From Epiperipatus broadwayi (Eukaryota; Onychophora; Udeonychophora; Euonychophora; Peripatidae): a stretch of 64,000 bases of DNA. The DNA lies in assembly GCA_028023455.1 (NCBI GenBank), contig JAQFVV010012976.1, positions 186,001 through 250,000 of the forward strand, given 5' to 3'. This document shows positions 1 through 11,615 of the stretch, piece by piece. Every line of letters starts with the position of its first letter. Within the stretch, counting starts at the first letter, position 1. The position numbers and the translations under genes were made by a program. The notes under the pieces are model-generated. The model made no database searches and was not told the DNA's origin. It saw only the letters and a list, made by a program, of their open reading frames with translations.

Positions 1-1220
1 AATAAGAATTTGAAGTGGTCAATACTTAGGAAAAGTGATCAACACACATATTAATTAAGAAAAATGTTCATAAATAAATAAGTATGTCAAATAGTTAAAA
101 TAAAATTGATAAAGTCAAGTTAAATAAATAAGCGTAAATATATCTGTAGTAAATAATAATAAAAAGTGACTCATGATAAACTAATAGATTTTTTGTTTTT
201 GGAATACACGCACGGTAATAAAAGAAAGTAAATAAATGATTTAAAGTCAAGTAAAATATATATATATCAGTGTAATGATGAATCGTAGTAAAGTAAGTTG
301 TTTTTGAATATACGCAAGTTAATAAAAGTTGAGTAAATAATGAATCGTAATAAAGTAAAATAGTTTTTCTGAATACACGCACATAGATAAAAAAGTTGAG
401 TAAGGGTTGAAAATAATATTCGAGATTAGATTAATATAAATAAATATGAAAACTGATGTCCGTGGTAGTTTAGAATAATATTGTGAAATTAGATTAATAC
501 AAATGTTAGAATAATGTTCATATGAATTTAAAAATAATGTAAGATTAGTAATAAAAATATAAAGTCAATCTAAGGTGTATTAAGAGTGTGTAAGTATACA
601 TGTGTATATACGTGCACATACACTGGTAATATTCGGTAAATACGATACCTCATGATGCGTATCTTAAATGTATTTATCCAGATATCCTTTTAGGTTATTT
701 TCTTGGCACTGCTGCACCTCATGATGTGTGCAAAAAGGGATTTATTTATTATAGATTCCCTGTAAGCAAGTCCAGTAATAACTCAATATCTAGAATATTA
801 GTAGGTGTAGAATTATGCTGCACGTATACACATATGTAGGACTTTATCTAGAGCAAAAGGGAATGAGGGTAGTATGGAAATAAATTTAGTTAAAGATATG
901 TTTAAAGCTGCCGAATGAATAATTGTAGTACCCATAATGGACTTGTCAGGGATCATTCCTCTTTCCAAAAGATCCCTGTGCCACAAAATTAGTTTGTCTG
1001 GGTGGTCATTATCCATGATTTAGATCATTGTGAGCAATGTATTCAGCATAGATAGAAGGAAAGGATAATCAAAACAGCTTGCCCTTTGTACGTTAAGTAA
1101 AAGATATTAAAAAGCTAAATTAGAAAAATAATAAATTAATAAATCTTTAGAGTCAAGAATTAAAATTGCAAGAGATAAAATGGTCAAAAATGATGCAATT
1201 TACTCTAAAATGGAGGGAGG
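1..1220 (+). mobile_element. Internal 3' end of a decayed LTR retrotransposon
   Basis: This stretch has no readable coding region. It ends in a purine tract (1207-1220, AAAATGGAGGGAGG) directly followed by an LTR-like start at 1221, so it is most simply the 3' interior of an LTR retrotransposon. Three diverged short repeats with the core GAATACACGCA or similar lie near 201, 306 and 370. Positions about 645-700 resemble 60895-60945 inside the LTR-like unit near the right end, which hints that both regions come from related elements. The assignment rests on the junction, not on protein. Confidence 0.35.
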
Positions 1221-2850
1221 TGTAATGTGCCAAGGCCAAATTGGCACATGTATATAAAATAATTTTGTCTAAAAAAAAAAAAATTATTTATTATTAAAAT
1301 CTTTCATAAAAGAGTTTGAAAAAAAAATAGAAATTAATTGATTAAAAGATGAGAGGGGGAGTTTTGTTTAGAAAAGATAAAACTAAGAGTTCATAAAAGT
1401 TAAAGAGTGTTATTATTATAAATTAAAAGCTTCAAAATATAAATCTCTTTTCATTCGAATTGAATAAAAAAAAATAGTATTAAAACTAGTTTTGATGTGT
1501 AGAATAAAATTATATATGTGCGTGCGAATGTAAAATAAATGTATCAGTATTAAATATTATAAATAAATGAAAAATATATTTAAAAAAACACAGTGGTGCG
1601 CTACTAATTAAAGATATGAAAACAACATGTTTTGAAATAGCTACTACTAATTAAACAATCAATCAAAAAACATATTGTCATAGGATTAATTACCAATGAA
1701 ATTCAACAACAGATATTTGCCAGAGGATATTACACAGACAACATGTCACAGGTATAAATAGACTTTTTTTGTTATCAGACAATGAATTGAGAGAGTTTTA
1801 TTCAGTCTAGTTTCCAGTGACAGTCATGTTCCAGTTCAGACAACAGTGCAATTTCTATTATGTATACAGAAACAAAAATGCATTGTTGAGCAGCTTTTGG
1901 AAATATACGCTCGTGCTTCAGCCTTTTAGTCCAACAAGATCATCAAAACCTGCCTGTGAAATAATGTCTGCATAACAACTCAGAAATCCTCCGTCAAACG
2001 TTCAACTGTCTTCAAGAATAAGACCAATGGATTCGCATAAAATCTCTTCAAGAAACGTCCCAATCTAACCGGTTAGATATAATCCATCAGAAGCAGCAGA
2101 AGCAGCCAACAACAAGCAATATCCCCGTTCCAAAAATCCTAGGTAAACATTTATTTATTATCCTTTATACATAGTAGCCCCCACTGTAATTCGTAAATAT
2201 TCAAGATTCAAATTATATGAACTCTATCATACATAAAATGAACTATTGATATGTGTGTTTAAGTTTCAAATGCTATTAATGCTTTATTATTATATTTGTG
2301 AATGCTATATGAGTTAATATGTGCGTGATCATTATATCAGTGTTATTAGTTAAATTAGATAAATACCAGTGTTCTACTATTAAAATCTACAAGAATATTT
2401 AAACTAGTTTAGAAATGTTACTTTAAAAATGTGCGTGTGTTAAATCAGATTTATAAAGATGTTTAAATTTAGTCAATTAATGTTTGGTAATAAATTATCT
2501 TTAAACTTAATTAATGTTAATTAAAATAAAATGTCTTCAAACTTAAACTTTATTTGTCGGTCAATTCTTTTTACCAACCTTTTTATTAATTCTTTCCACC
2601 ATTAATTTTGTATAATTTTGTTATTGAATTAAAATTAGACTGAGCTAGTGTTTCGAGCGCTGGATTATGAGCCTACTGCCCGAATACGTTAGTCCTCAGA
2701 CTAGCTGGCACCCCGGGGTTTACCCCGAAACAAATAAAGTATTTGGATAGTAGGGGTTTGAATCTAGCAGCCAAGATGGGCCATTGTTGATAGTTAAAGC
2801 TATCAATAAGATCTCCCATTTTGCTCGAACGTGCCAGTTCGTTCACGTAA
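1221..2850 (+). mobile_element. Probable 3' LTR of an LTR retrotransposon
   Basis: The unit starts TGTAATGTGCC immediately after a polypurine tract, the usual edge of a 3' LTR. A TATA box (1753-1760) lies about 530 bp in and a polyadenylation signal AATAAA at 2733-2738. This order of start, TATA and late poly(A) signal is shared with the unit at 59890-61994, as are the words GAGCTAGTG (2642) and CTAG.TGGC.CCCCG (2701). The early part has an 8-bp inverted repeat (TGTGCCAA / TTGGCACA, 1225-1247). I could not fix the right end; 2850 is approximate. The distance from TATA to poly(A) signal, about 1 kb, would make a very long R region. Confidence 0.45.
1753..1760 (+). promoter_or_regulatory. TATA box of the LTR
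   Basis: TATAAATA sits in GGTATAAATAGAC. Transcription would start about 25-30 bp downstream, near the TTATCAGACAATG segment (1777 on). The sequence TCAGACA also follows the TATA box of the unit at 59890-61994 by a similar distance, which supports a shared LTR promoter. Confidence 0.4.
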
Positions 2851-2989
2851 CCTTTATAAGATTATAAATGTATTATGAAGGAGTTTGAAACTGGCCAAAA
2901 CTTATATATATATATATGCATAAGTAGGGGGTTTCAGCAGTTTGACCCGGTACAATATATAATGCTTAAGGATAAATTGGTTTATAAGT

Positions 2990-3062
2990 AATCATTAAAA
3001 TTAGTCAACCCTTAGACAATCCCAATATCAATAACAATCAACAATCTCAACTTATTGTCAAG
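2990..3062 (-). mobile_element. Small LINE fragment, inverted partner of 5033-5107
   Basis: These about 73 bp are an inverted copy (roughly 90% identical by eye) of 5033-5107. Together they bracket the RTE LINE at 3170-4984. The right-hand copy continues leftward into a reading frame with ...GLNGIPPLLLKE..., typical of the start of a LINE reverse transcriptase, so both are taken as pieces of a second LINE rather than true terminal repeats. Confidence 0.4.
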
Positions 3063-3169
3063 ACCACAATCCTTTTAACAATAAAGTTGGAAACTCTTTT
3101 CAAATTGCAACCAAAGCATTACTTAAATACTATGTAATAATTTTGTAAAATGGTGTGAAAAAGAGTTGA

Positions 3170-4984
3170 TAATGATATAAAATATAATTGCAAACTATCA
3201 AAGGTGGTTATTTAAGAGACTAAAAGTCTCAAAAGTGTTTTGGTAATAATAAGAAACTTATAACTACAATAAGAAAAAAAGATGAAACTATTATTAAAAA
3301 GAGTGATGACATCATGAAATGTGAAGAAGAGTTCTATCAAGAATTATATAGTAATAAAAAACAAGTACCTCCTACAACTTTTATATCTTCTGAATTGGCC
3401 AGGGTTTTAAATGAAGTGAAATGGTGCAATTAAATTTATGAAGGGAAAATTTCCAGATAATGATGAAATTATAATCGATATCTTAAAAGAAGCAGATGAA
3501 GAAATAATATTTTTTTTACAAAGTTATATACCAAATGTCTAAATGATAAAGTTGTACCAGCTAAAAGAAAAAATGCAGTATTAATATTAATATTTAAAAA
3601 GATAATAAAGAAGATATTCGAAATTACTGTACTTATTAATCTTTTGCCCGTTTTATATAAACATTTTACCAAGATAAACATTTTACCAAGAAAATTACAA
3701 ATCAACTTCAGAGAGCGTTGAATTTCAACCAAGCAAAAGAACAAGCTGGATTTAAAAGTGTTTTTAGCACAGTGGATCATATCCAAGTTTTGATAGAAGT
3801 AAGGAAAAGACCAATAAATATGGATTGCCATTATGCTTCAGATTTGTAGATTATGAAATAACATTTGATTCTATAAGCATTTCTTCAGTGATTAAAGCAT
3901 TGGATTATCAAAGTATAGACCCAGATGCTTCAGATTTCTAGATTATGAAATAACATTTGATTCTATAAGCATTTCTTCAGTGATTAAAGCATTGGATTAT
4001 CAAAGTATAGACCCAGGATACTGTCATATTCTGAAGAATATTTATAAAAGTGCAACAGCAACAATTAAATTACCTAATGATACTAGGACAGTTAACATTG
4101 AGAAAGATGTAAGACAGGGTGACTCCATATCTCCAAAACCTTTCACAGCAATACTGCAAAAAGTATTTGTGGACTAAAATGAGAAGCTAAATGAATTAAA
4201 GTAAATAGAAATTATTTAAGTCATTTAGATTTTGAAGATAATGTAATTGTTTTTGCAAATAATGCTTCAGAGCTCAGGAAATGTTGCAAAAGTTATCAGA
4301 TGAAAGTAAAAAAGTAGGACCAAAGATAAACATTAAAAAGACTAAAACAATATTCAATGGATTTGCACAAAAGATGAAAATAAAGATTGATAATGATGAG
4401 TTAGAAGTTAACAACTATAAATATCTTGGACAGATTATTACTACAGATAGAAATATAATGGATAAAATTAATCATAGAATTAAACTTGGTTGGTAGACTT
4501 TCAGTAGAATTAATATTAAAAGGAAATATACCTATGTGTTTAAAAAGAAATATTTTTAAAATGTGTTTTACTAGATCTTACTTATGGATCTGAGACTTTC
4601 ACACTTAATAAAAAAGCAATACAGAAACTTCAGACCACTCAAAGAAGTATGGAGAAATACATGTTAGGAGTAATAAGAAGAAATCGAAAATGTAATACAT
4701 GGGTAAGAGAACAAACAGATGTTACTGACATTATTGAAAGAATTAAGAGACTGAAGTGGAGTTAGGCTGGGAATATTGTTAAAAGAGATGATAATAGATG
4801 GACAGTTGAAATCTTAAATGGGATTCTCAGAAAAAGACCACATGTGAGATGGATGGATGAAATAAGAAAGTGTGCAGGAGTGATGTGGAAAAGAGAAGCT
4901 AGAAATAAGAGAAAATGAATTGAACTTGGAGAGACTTTCATCCTGCAGTGAATTGATAATGGTTAACAATGATAATGATGATGA
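3170..4984 (+). pseudogene. RTE-type LINE, decayed reverse transcriptase and 3' end
   Basis: Broken frames on the plus strand follow the reverse transcriptase of RTE/BovB-like LINEs. About 3310-3430 gives an N-terminal stretch with EEEFYQELY. About 3430-3720 matches the region leading to the NYRPISLL block, with many stops. About 4015-4175 encodes GYCHILKNIYKSATATIKL and DVRQGDSISPK (the QGDxxSP block). About 4281-4496 holds KKTKTIFNG and YKYLGQIIT. About 4600-4930 is the C-terminal block with MLGVIRRNRKCNTWVREQ and RPHVRWMDEIRKCAGVMWKRE. The catalytic YxDD-type region is not clean. The element ends in a TGATAATGATGATGA tail. It lacks the endonuclease and is inactive. A sister 3' end is at 45388-45757 and a sister 5' end at 63300-64000. 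Confidence 0.85.
3833..4016 (+). repeat. 92-bp tandem duplication inside the RTE LINE
   Basis: Positions 3833-3924 and 3925-4016 are nearly identical copies of one 92-bp unit starting ATGCTTCAGATTT. Few differences are visible (for example TTTGTAG against TTTCTAG). The duplication breaks the reverse transcriptase frame (92 is not divisible by 3). It looks like a recent local event in an already inactive element. Confidence 0.9.
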
Positions 4985-5107
4985 ATGCTCAGGTCTAAAT
5001 GGAATTCCACCTTTATTATTAAAAGAAGTTTGCCTTGATAATAAGTTGAAATTATTGATTGTTATTGATATTGGAATTGTCTAAGTGTTGACTGATTTTA
5101 ATGATTA
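4985..5107 (+). mobile_element. Fragment of a second LINE reverse transcriptase
   Basis: Directly after the RTE tail the plus strand reads SGLNGIPPLLLKEVCLDNK in one frame, like the SGxDGIPxxLLK block at the start of many LINE reverse transcriptases. The last 75 bp recur inverted at 2990-3062. The fragment runs into a TA tract at 5107. Confidence 0.45.
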
Positions 5108-5365
5108 TATATATATATGTCCGGCTCTGCAAGAGCGGCGTTCAGCGGTGTTGTAAAATTCTGCAAGGAATAAAATTTTCATAAATTAGAGTTTGTTTAG
5201 TTATTTATAAAAAATGAAATATGAAGGAATTAATAGAGATATGAATATAATATTGAGTTTATTAAAAAAATTGATGGTGTTTTTAGTAGGACGCTATATG
5301 TGGACATAAATACAAGTAGAAGTTTTTTAACTTGCATTTTTGTTTATCATATATATATACACGAT
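5108..5365 (+). repeat. Repeat sharing its end with hammerhead family A
   Basis: A (TA)n tract opens this unit and another closes it. Its last about 70 bp (5277-5345) match the terminal part of the inverted family A copy at 15826-15900, including GTTTTTTAACTTGCATTTT and the ATAAATACAAG word. The first about 160 bp (starting GTCCGGCTCTGCAAGAGCGG) are unrelated to family A and show no hammerhead core. It is therefore a chimeric or distinct non-autonomous element with the same tail. Confidence 0.6.
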
Positions 5366-7080
5366 AATTAGAGGAAATGTAAAGCAGTAGACATATATAT
5401 ATATAATTGAGATAAAGGACAAAAGATATGGAAATTGTAATAATAAAATCATACAATAAATAAAAAGAACAAAAGAAAATTAAACATTTGTTATGTGGTC
5501 ATAGAATATAGTATTCTAAATATGAAAATTGTACTATTAATTTTATAATATTTAAAAAAATATTAGTTTGTATATGTAAAATCATTTATACACAATGATT
5601 TAAAATAATTTTCTGTTATATTTCAGAATAAAAATATTGTAAAACAATACTAATTAAAATTGATATTTATTGTAATATAAAGCAAAAAAGAGTAACCATA
5701 TTGGAATTTTCATGATGAGCTAAAGTGCAATTATAATTAATTTTTATTTGTTCAATTTATTAATTAAAGGAGTCATTAAGCAAGCATTGACTGAAAAAGC
5801 AACATGTCATATTTTTCAAACATTTAATGGCATTGTTTTTCAAATTCAGGTAAACACAAATAGCCACATGGGAGAATAGTAAGTGTAGTTAGTGATTGTG
5901 TCAATTACATTTAGTTGCATGTCTATTGCAGTTAGAATCAAGTCAATTCAAGTTTTAAATGATTACTAGTCATCAATATTTGAACTCACCAAATGCAAAA
6001 CTTCTTTTAAGACCTAGAATATGTCTCTGAAATGAAGAAAAGAGGTAATATTAAGTTTGCTGGTAAAATCCAGATAGCCAGCATTGAAAAATCATATCAT
6101 TTGTCAATTGCAGCTGTGAGAAAAATATTCATCGTCTGAATTATAAGACGATTTGCTAATTGACAATCTTAATTGCATCATTGCAGCTAACTGGAAATGT
6201 AATCTTTGTAAGAATAATGAATAAAGAGCCTGAAAATGTCTTATCACATGTCTAAATATGTTTCTGAAACCAATAACCCATCTATCAATAAAAGAACTGC
6301 AGAATGTAGTAATGTAAAATGATGTTATGAAAAAAATAAATAAATAAGCAAAAAAATTCAGTAAGCTATGGATAGAGAAGTAAAGCTATAGAAAAACTAA
6401 CAGGTGGAAAAAAAAATTGTTCAAATTCAAACATTTAACCTCACAAAAAAGAAAATTATTTTGAATATTGCCAAAAGTATTTTATTTAAAATTAGATCAT
6501 ACATGGTAAATGTAAAAATAAAAACGAAAATACAAAAATAATACCAAAATGATATTATTGAAAAAAGTGAAAACGTAAGAATTTAATTTAAATTATATTA
6601 TAGTGCAGTAAAACATTTCAATTAATTAGTAATTAATTGATAATGGATGAATTAATTTGTAAACTTTCATCTATGTATGTCTTTCTTATAAAAGGTATTA
6701 ATATTTTTTAGAATATTTTTATGAGAATAAAAAATATCAAATTTTATTTTAAGAAGATAACTCACACTAATTATACATAATTAACAAATGATTAACAAGA
6801 GATTAAATAAGGTATTAAACTCAAAGGCGTTTGCAAATAGGCATATTATGCAAGAATGGTTTATATATTTTTAAGTATACTCACTATATGAGGGTGATTT
6901 AATGTATTCATGTGAAAATGCAAGGCATTTTGTAAGTACAGTACTTCAAATTTCTGTCATTTATGCAATTAGCTATTTTATAAAATTATTTTAAAACTAG
7001 ATAACTTTAATTATATCTATTCTTTATTTATTTATAACTCTGAATGCATACCATATAATTTGTTTATACATGTAATTTTG
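5366..7080. other. No gene recognised; AT-rich spacer
   Basis: No convincing exon or known repeat was seen. A short hairpin (ATCGTCT / AGACGAT, about 6128-6153) sits in a locally inverted segment near 6100-6180. Confidence 0.5.
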
Positions 7081-7380
7081 GGTTATCCAATGTTGAGAAA
7101 AAACATAACCATGTACCGGTCGAAAAACCTCCACCACCTAAACTGCAAGTTGGATCCAAACTCAGCTGAACCAAATTGAATTCAAACCCAACTCACCAGC
7201 TCAGATCAATGGATGATCTAAATCGACAGCACAGTGCTATGCACCAAGGAACTAGCTCAACGGTTGGTGAGGATCAGAAACCCCTGAACTGACATTAATA
7301 TCGGATAATAAACTGACTAAAAATAATTTTAAGTCGAATCATATGTATATATTCGGGTTGCCAACACAGACAGCGAGCCT
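7080..7380 (-). repeat. GC-richer island, possible SINE-like repeat
   Basis: This roughly 300-bp island is less AT-rich than its surroundings and has no open frame of note. On the minus strand it contains GGGTTTGAATTC, resembling a Pol III B box (GGTTCGANTCC), after a GAGCTGGTGAGTTG segment. That suggests, but does not prove, a tRNA-derived SINE. No second copy was found in the window. Confidence 0.2.
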
Positions 7381-7825
7381 TAACATTAAATGATTATTGA
7401 ATAACAGACTTAAGAAACCAAATGTGTTAATAAAATATTTTAATAATAATAGTAAGTGATTATTATTAAGAAACATAAACAATTCATAAGTATTTAACAT
7501 AATTTATAGATGGCCGTGATAAATATTTTTTTTATAAAAATTTACAGTATTTTATTACTTTTCTCGTCAGACTTATGCCGTTAAAGATATATTTTTAGTA
7601 TTTATATTTTGTGATTGACCAAACTCTTCTTTACAGATTAAGTGAAGTTTACTGACTTATCAAACTCCTCTTAAATATTTGAAATACAGACATTCTTCAT
7701 ATACCTGGAGCCTAATTATAAATATAGGAGATTTGAACTTAGACTTTCAAGCATCCTTCAACTATCCACACTATCTCATATCACTGATACACATGACCAC
7801 CCACGTGTAGAAAAGATAAATAATC

Positions 7826-7869
7826 ACCAATATATGTATTTCGTGCTGAATCAGCACTCATCAGTTGAT
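7826..7869 (-). ncRNA. Hammerhead ribozyme motif, type I, family B (intact core)
   Basis: Read on the minus strand, 44 nt: stem I 5' arm AUCAA, core CUGAUGA, stem II GUGCU / AGCAC (5 bp, loop GAUUC), GAAA, a short stem III (A-U, U-A, possibly A-U), cleavage triplet AUA, stem I 3' arm UUGGU. All invariant core residues are present, including C3, G5, A6, G8, A9, G12, A13 and A14. Stem I has one G-U pair. Cleavage would fall after 7831 (minus). The stem III of only 2-3 bp is like the minimal type I hammerheads of Penelope-like elements. Confidence 0.8.
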
Positions 7870-8078
7870 CCAGATTATTATCTATCGCACATATATATAA
7901 TCAGCGCTCAGTTTTATATTAAAATAGCAAACCCTCATACTTTAATGGTATGAATGGCTTAAGAGTTTGATGTTGGAGTAGATTGAAGCCTGTCCATTAA
8001 AGTACGAGAGTTTGCTATCTTAATATAAAACTGAGCACTGATTATATATATGTGTGTGTGTGGTAGACGGTAATTTGG

Positions 8079-8122
8079 ACCAAATGATGAGTGCTGCTTT
8101 AGCACAAAATACATATATTGGT
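8079..8122 (+). ncRNA. Decayed hammerhead motif, family B inverted copy
   Basis: Inverted sister of the motif at 7826-7869. Stem I is fully Watson-Crick (ACCAA / UUGGU) and stem II is 5 bp (GUGCU / AGCAC, loop GCUUU). The core has C3 changed to A (AUGAUGA) and G12 changed to A (AAAA), so self-cleavage is not expected. Keeping the fold but losing core bases marks it as a relic. Confidence 0.7.
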
Positions 8123-8239
8123 GATTATTTATCTTTCTATATGTGTGATCATGTTATCAGTGGTATGAGATAGTGTGGATAGTTGAAGGATGTTTGAAAG
8201 TCTGAATTCAAATTCCCTATATTTACAAACTCCTCTTAA

Positions 8240-11074
8240 TAATAATAAAAACCTGTGCATATTCATGACCGCTGATATTCTTGTCCACAAGAACAAATGT
8301 GGAATCTTTAATTAAATAGTTCTCATAGTCATATGCTATAAAATTTATGTTAGATTATACTATATGTGTAATTGATAAATATATAAAACACTATTTCGGT
8401 TTTGAATAATTGCAAAAGTCATTTTTAATATCTCTTTACGAGTAGAACTTTTATACCTCTTTTTTTTACTATAAATAAATGAATAAATATTAATTGTAAT
8501 AACTCAAATGTAGATAAAATGTATACAGGAGTTACTGAAAATCCCCAGCAAGCTATATGTAAAGTAAACAAAGAAGTACATAATGAGTCATGTATACTTT
8601 GGCTTTGATCACAAATAAGCATTCAATTTATTGACATGCTCCAACACAAAAATAAATTCTATGGATGCTGAAATTATGTTAATATATGAAATTCATGCTT
8701 TGTATTGTAATATCTCAATAAATCAAATGCTTATATACGAGCCAAGCTAAAATACAGTTGGTTCAATATATATATTTTTTTTTCCTTTATTGATAGAGTT
8801 GTATTGGTTTACATGTAGCTCACTGAAAGTTTTTAATAATTTCACATAAATCTCATCTACATTTGAGCCATTACAATTAATATTTACATCAATTAAATGT
8901 TGATTAATTTAATATTCAGAGTTTGTAAAATGTGAGGGTCAGCCTTTATCTCTGATTGTTTATAGTGATTTTGGAATAGCTTACAGATGTCCTGAAATTA
9001 TGTTACTATATAGAAGTTATGCTCTGTGTTGTAACCTATCAATAATGGATCAACCTATACTTTTTCATTTATTGATGAAATTGTATCATTTACATATAGC
9101 TCACAGCATTTTTTGGTAAGTGAATAATAGAAATTTATTCAATCTTATATTTTTTTCAAAATAAATGTATTTTTTAAAGAACATATCCTTTGATATAACA
9201 TAATTAAATATTTAATTATTTTATTGCTTTTTGTTTAAGTTTCATGACCATATTGATATAATATCAAAATGTTTCTTATTAAATTATGTATGTTTTTATG
9301 GGGTTTTTTTAAAACTAAATCCTTTATTACTATTGTGATCTGTTTCATGATCACTCCAATAAATACATAGGTGAATGTGGTTTTTAATTCAAATATTCAC
9401 ATTTTGATATGTTTATTTTAAAATGCTTCAATTAGCTAACAGTCTTTCTTAAGGTTCTTTTTATTTGTTTGGATAATAATTATATGAGTTTCCATTAAGC
9501 ATGAGGAAGGCAATTTGCCAGTGAAAACATTGGAAGGAAAATCATTAAATAAAAAATGATTGTATAAAAAATCATATAAAACAATAGAATATCATGATTT
9601 CATTGCAAATAAAAAATAATTGTTAAATAGTGTGTGTTTGTGTGTGTGCGTGCGTGTGTGTGTGGTACAAACAGAATATTCTTGAATAAATTTTTTTTTA
9701 AAAAAGACATATTTAAACTTTCAAGAAACAGATATAATAATATACTATACAAGAGTGAATATTAGACTTTATTATATCATTAACACAAAATGAATCACGT
9801 TTGTTGCAAGTTCTTTAAAAAAACTCAGATTAAATTATATAAACAAATTATTCACATAGACGATAAGCTATAAGTTTTAAGTTGTGTTCAGATATTAAAT
9901 TACCATTTTGTGAGAAATATTTCTTATCATAAAATCACAGTTTTTCTAAACAGTTGTAAACATCTGATGCATTTTGTTCTAATGATCTGCAAATTTTACC
10001 TTGTGAATGTTAGCAATGCCATGATGTTTTATTAAAATAACTATTTTAGTTTTTATATTTTTACTATGTGCTTTATTAGATATAAAGCATCGAAAAAGAA
10101 ATATATTTATAAATTGTTTGTTTTCATACAGTAGTACTAATCCATCTGAACATTATCAATTTTTTATATAGATTTAAATAGCAGCTGACAGAAATCTTTC
10201 TTGATAATACTTCTCAGCATGTGAATTGCAAATTATCAAAGGAATTGTGTGATAAAAAAAAACCTCTACGTAATCTGTTATATGTCATTAAAATAAAGTT
10301 GCCCATTGCTTCTTCATTGCTGAATGAATTTTGGTTGCAACTTATCAAATAATATGTTGATTCAATACTATTAGTTAATTTAAGTAAGATAGTGTTTCAT
10401 AAAATTTCTTCACAGAATTTTAAAAATCAGCAATAATGTCATGCAAAGGCAATCCACATCTATAAACTTGGGCTTCCAATAAATGAAAACATTTTATTAT
10501 TGTAATTAACATAAAAATTTGACTATTCATAGATTAATTATAAGATCTTCAAATGTTTTGTGGAGAAATTCATTAAAATAATCATCTTTGCATGTTTTGA
10601 TATAATACTCAAGCTGAGATAATGAAAGAGTTCTGAATAATATTTTATTCTAAAAGGAAACAAATGGCAATGGCAATTTCTCTATATATACTGGATTTAT
10701 TTTATTATATTAAAAGAATCCAATACTTACACCAATCTAGTTTCAGTATTATGATCATTTCATTGATCCACCCTTCTTCCAATTGTAAATACAAAATTTT
10801 AAAATAATACTCATGAAAATAATTGCCATTTGGTTTAGTAAGAAATTATTATAAAATGTATTATTGCTAGTGTGTTGCATAATTTTGACTCTGAAAAATC
10901 ATTAAACATCCAAAATATCAAATAAACCCAAGAATAAATTTGGCAGTCCTAATCTGTCTTTTTTTACTTAAACAAAAGTATCAAAAGCACTTCTGAAATA
11001 TCTTTGCTTCTAACAACTAACTATACCTGAATAATAATACAAAAAAAATAATAATTAAAAATATTGCAAAATGG
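8240..11074. other. No gene recognised; spacer with one TG microsatellite
   Basis: AT-rich sequence without a supported exon or known element. A GT/GC-type microsatellite occupies about 9631-9664. Confidence 0.5.
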
Positions 11075-11615
11075 CTTCAAAGTATGTCGTATAAGATGGA
11101 CACAGCAAATGCTGTAACAGATCCGACGAGACCTTTCTTCACCTGATGGAGGAATGTACAGCCTTTAGTGATTTGAGATCTATGGTCTTTCATAAGCCTA
11201 TTGTGAATCCAAGACTCTTATTTAAAGAAAACATTGTTTTATTCAAGCCTCATAATGCCATAGTTATTATGCATGTAATGAGAGCAATATGGATATCTAG
11301 GTGTGCTCTGATCTTTGATAACAAGAAGATATATTTGAAAAAAAAATGGAAAAAGAATGGGATGACATGTTTTATAAAGGTTTGAAATTTTGGCCAAGAA
11401 AAACGTTTTTATTGGTATGGGGTGGTTATGTTCCTACAAGGTGTGAAATGTGGAGCTGAATGCTCTTACAGAACACTGATTAAATGAAAGGTGGAGATAA
11501 TGTAATTTACTGGATACATTTGAACTTAATTTATTTTTTAAAGTAATGATTGTTACGATGTATGTACTGAATCAAATGTAAATATAGTTTTTTTAAATAA
11601 ATAAAAAAAGAAATA
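11075..11615 (+). pseudogene. 3' end of a non-LTR retrotransposon (C-terminal zinc-binding part)
   Basis: The plus strand encodes CCNRSDETFLHLMEEC at about 11110-11158 and continues open to 11385 with RAIWISRCALIFDNK. The spacing Cys, then ET..HL...C, resembles the zinc-binding segment found after the reverse transcriptase in several LINE groups. The piece is 5'-truncated, has a stop at 11383-11385, is followed by about 200 bp of untranslated sequence and ends in an A-rich tail (AAATAAATAAAAAAAG, about 11597-11612). No reverse transcriptase core lies upstream, so the LINE clade cannot be fixed. Confidence 0.55.

Larger units (their letters stand above)
7675..8226. mobile_element. Hammerhead family B: head-to-head inverted pair
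   Basis: Two copies of a roughly 240-270 bp unit face each other: one on the minus strand (about 7950 down to 7675), one on the plus strand (about 7985-8226), with a short unique centre. Each runs from CATTAAAGTA.GAG through a TA/TG microsatellite and a hammerhead motif to a tail containing ATAGTGTGGATAGTTGAAGG and TCAAAT. The pair is flanked by a 13-bp direct repeat, AAACTCCTCTTAA (7662-7674 and 8227-8239), a likely target-site duplication. Other copies are at 24080-24325 and 56052-56228, with a tail fragment near 26700-26775. There is no coding capacity; mobilisation by a Penelope-like element is my inference. Confidence 0.75.
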
